A stretch of DNA of 64,000 bases from Algoriphagus aquimarinus (GTDB taxonomy: Bacteria > Bacteroidota > Bacteroidia > Cytophagales > Cyclobacteriaceae), in the NCBI RefSeq assembly GCF_900112005.1, contig NZ_FOKK01000004.1, positions 62,001-126,000 of the forward strand. The letters run 5' to 3'. Below are positions 63,881 to 64,000 of the stretch, piece by piece. The notes under the pieces were generated by a model. It ran no database searches. It saw only the letters and a program-made list of their open reading frames with translations, and was not told the DNA's origin. The position numbers were made by a program, and so were the translations under genes. Positions within the stretch are counted from its first letter, which is position 1; each line of letters opens with the position of its first letter.

Positions 63881-64000
63881 CGTTTGTTGCTGTTTAATAG
63901 GTTGAAGTAAAATGAATTAATTTGATAATAATACACCAGTATGGTTTAGTGATAAATTATAGATTCCAATCAAATTTAAGGCTAGGAGCTCTTGAAAGCT

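Overview
The window looks like a chromosomal segment of a Bacteroidota bacterium, probably order Cytophagales and close to the Cyclobacteriaceae (Algoriphagus-like). Support comes from a short RpoD-type sigma factor without region 1.1, promoter elements of the TAnnTTTG type, a bacillithiol-pathway deacetylase (bshB1), DUF349 and DUF5686 proteins, 6-bladed beta-propeller lipoproteins, SpII-type signal peptides and START-like proteins. The genus is an inference; no rRNA gene is present.

Positions 1-18000 form an accessory island of toxin-antitoxin and restriction genes, nearly all on the minus strand. It holds a Fic protein cut by the window edge, a small basic protein with a ParD-like tail, a RhuM-Doc fusion killed by a nonsense codon and a frameshift, a three-gene hipB-hipS-hipT module with its operators, a uracil-DNA-glycosylase-like gene, an eroded XRE/SecB-like pair, an MqsR-like toxin with a Panacea-type antitoxin, a NucS/DUF91-like nuclease, a small cassette of secreted proteins flanked by 79-bp direct repeats, and a complete type I restriction-modification locus (hsdR-hsdM-hsdS). 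Two further genes follow hsdS directly and look co-transcribed with it: a DUF4747-like cytosolic protein and a four-helix membrane protein. This pair is the best candidate in the window for an undescribed defence module.

Positions 18250-36800 are mostly core genes: mnmE, a thioredoxin-like protein, a five-gene metal uptake operon (DtxR-type regulator, binding lipoprotein, ATPase, two permeases, one of them fused to a DtxR-like domain), a glycosyltransferase, dapD, TPR and DnaJ-type zinc-finger exported proteins, a HerA-like ATPase, flavoproteins, a YheT-type hydrolase and L-2-hydroxyglutarate oxidase. Positions 36968-49157 carry a DUF5686 outer-membrane protein, three tandem beta-propeller lipoproteins with homogenised ends, the translation cluster thrS-infC-rpmI-rplT, a fourth propeller protein and a divergent Nramp-family transporter.

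Positions 49241-49971 hold a broken GIY-YIG gene, tRNA-Met, and three 118-bp tandem repeats that look like scrambled copies of that tRNA with its leader. From 50231 to the end the content is again core: a START-like protein, an LptF/G permease, rpsO-pnp, rpoD, trxB, an M23/LysM peptidase, bshB1, pdxH, a YqgE protein, a DUF349 protein, tRNA-Thr, and a secreted SGNH hydrolase. All assignments come from reading the sequence and remembered family signatures; no database search was possible.
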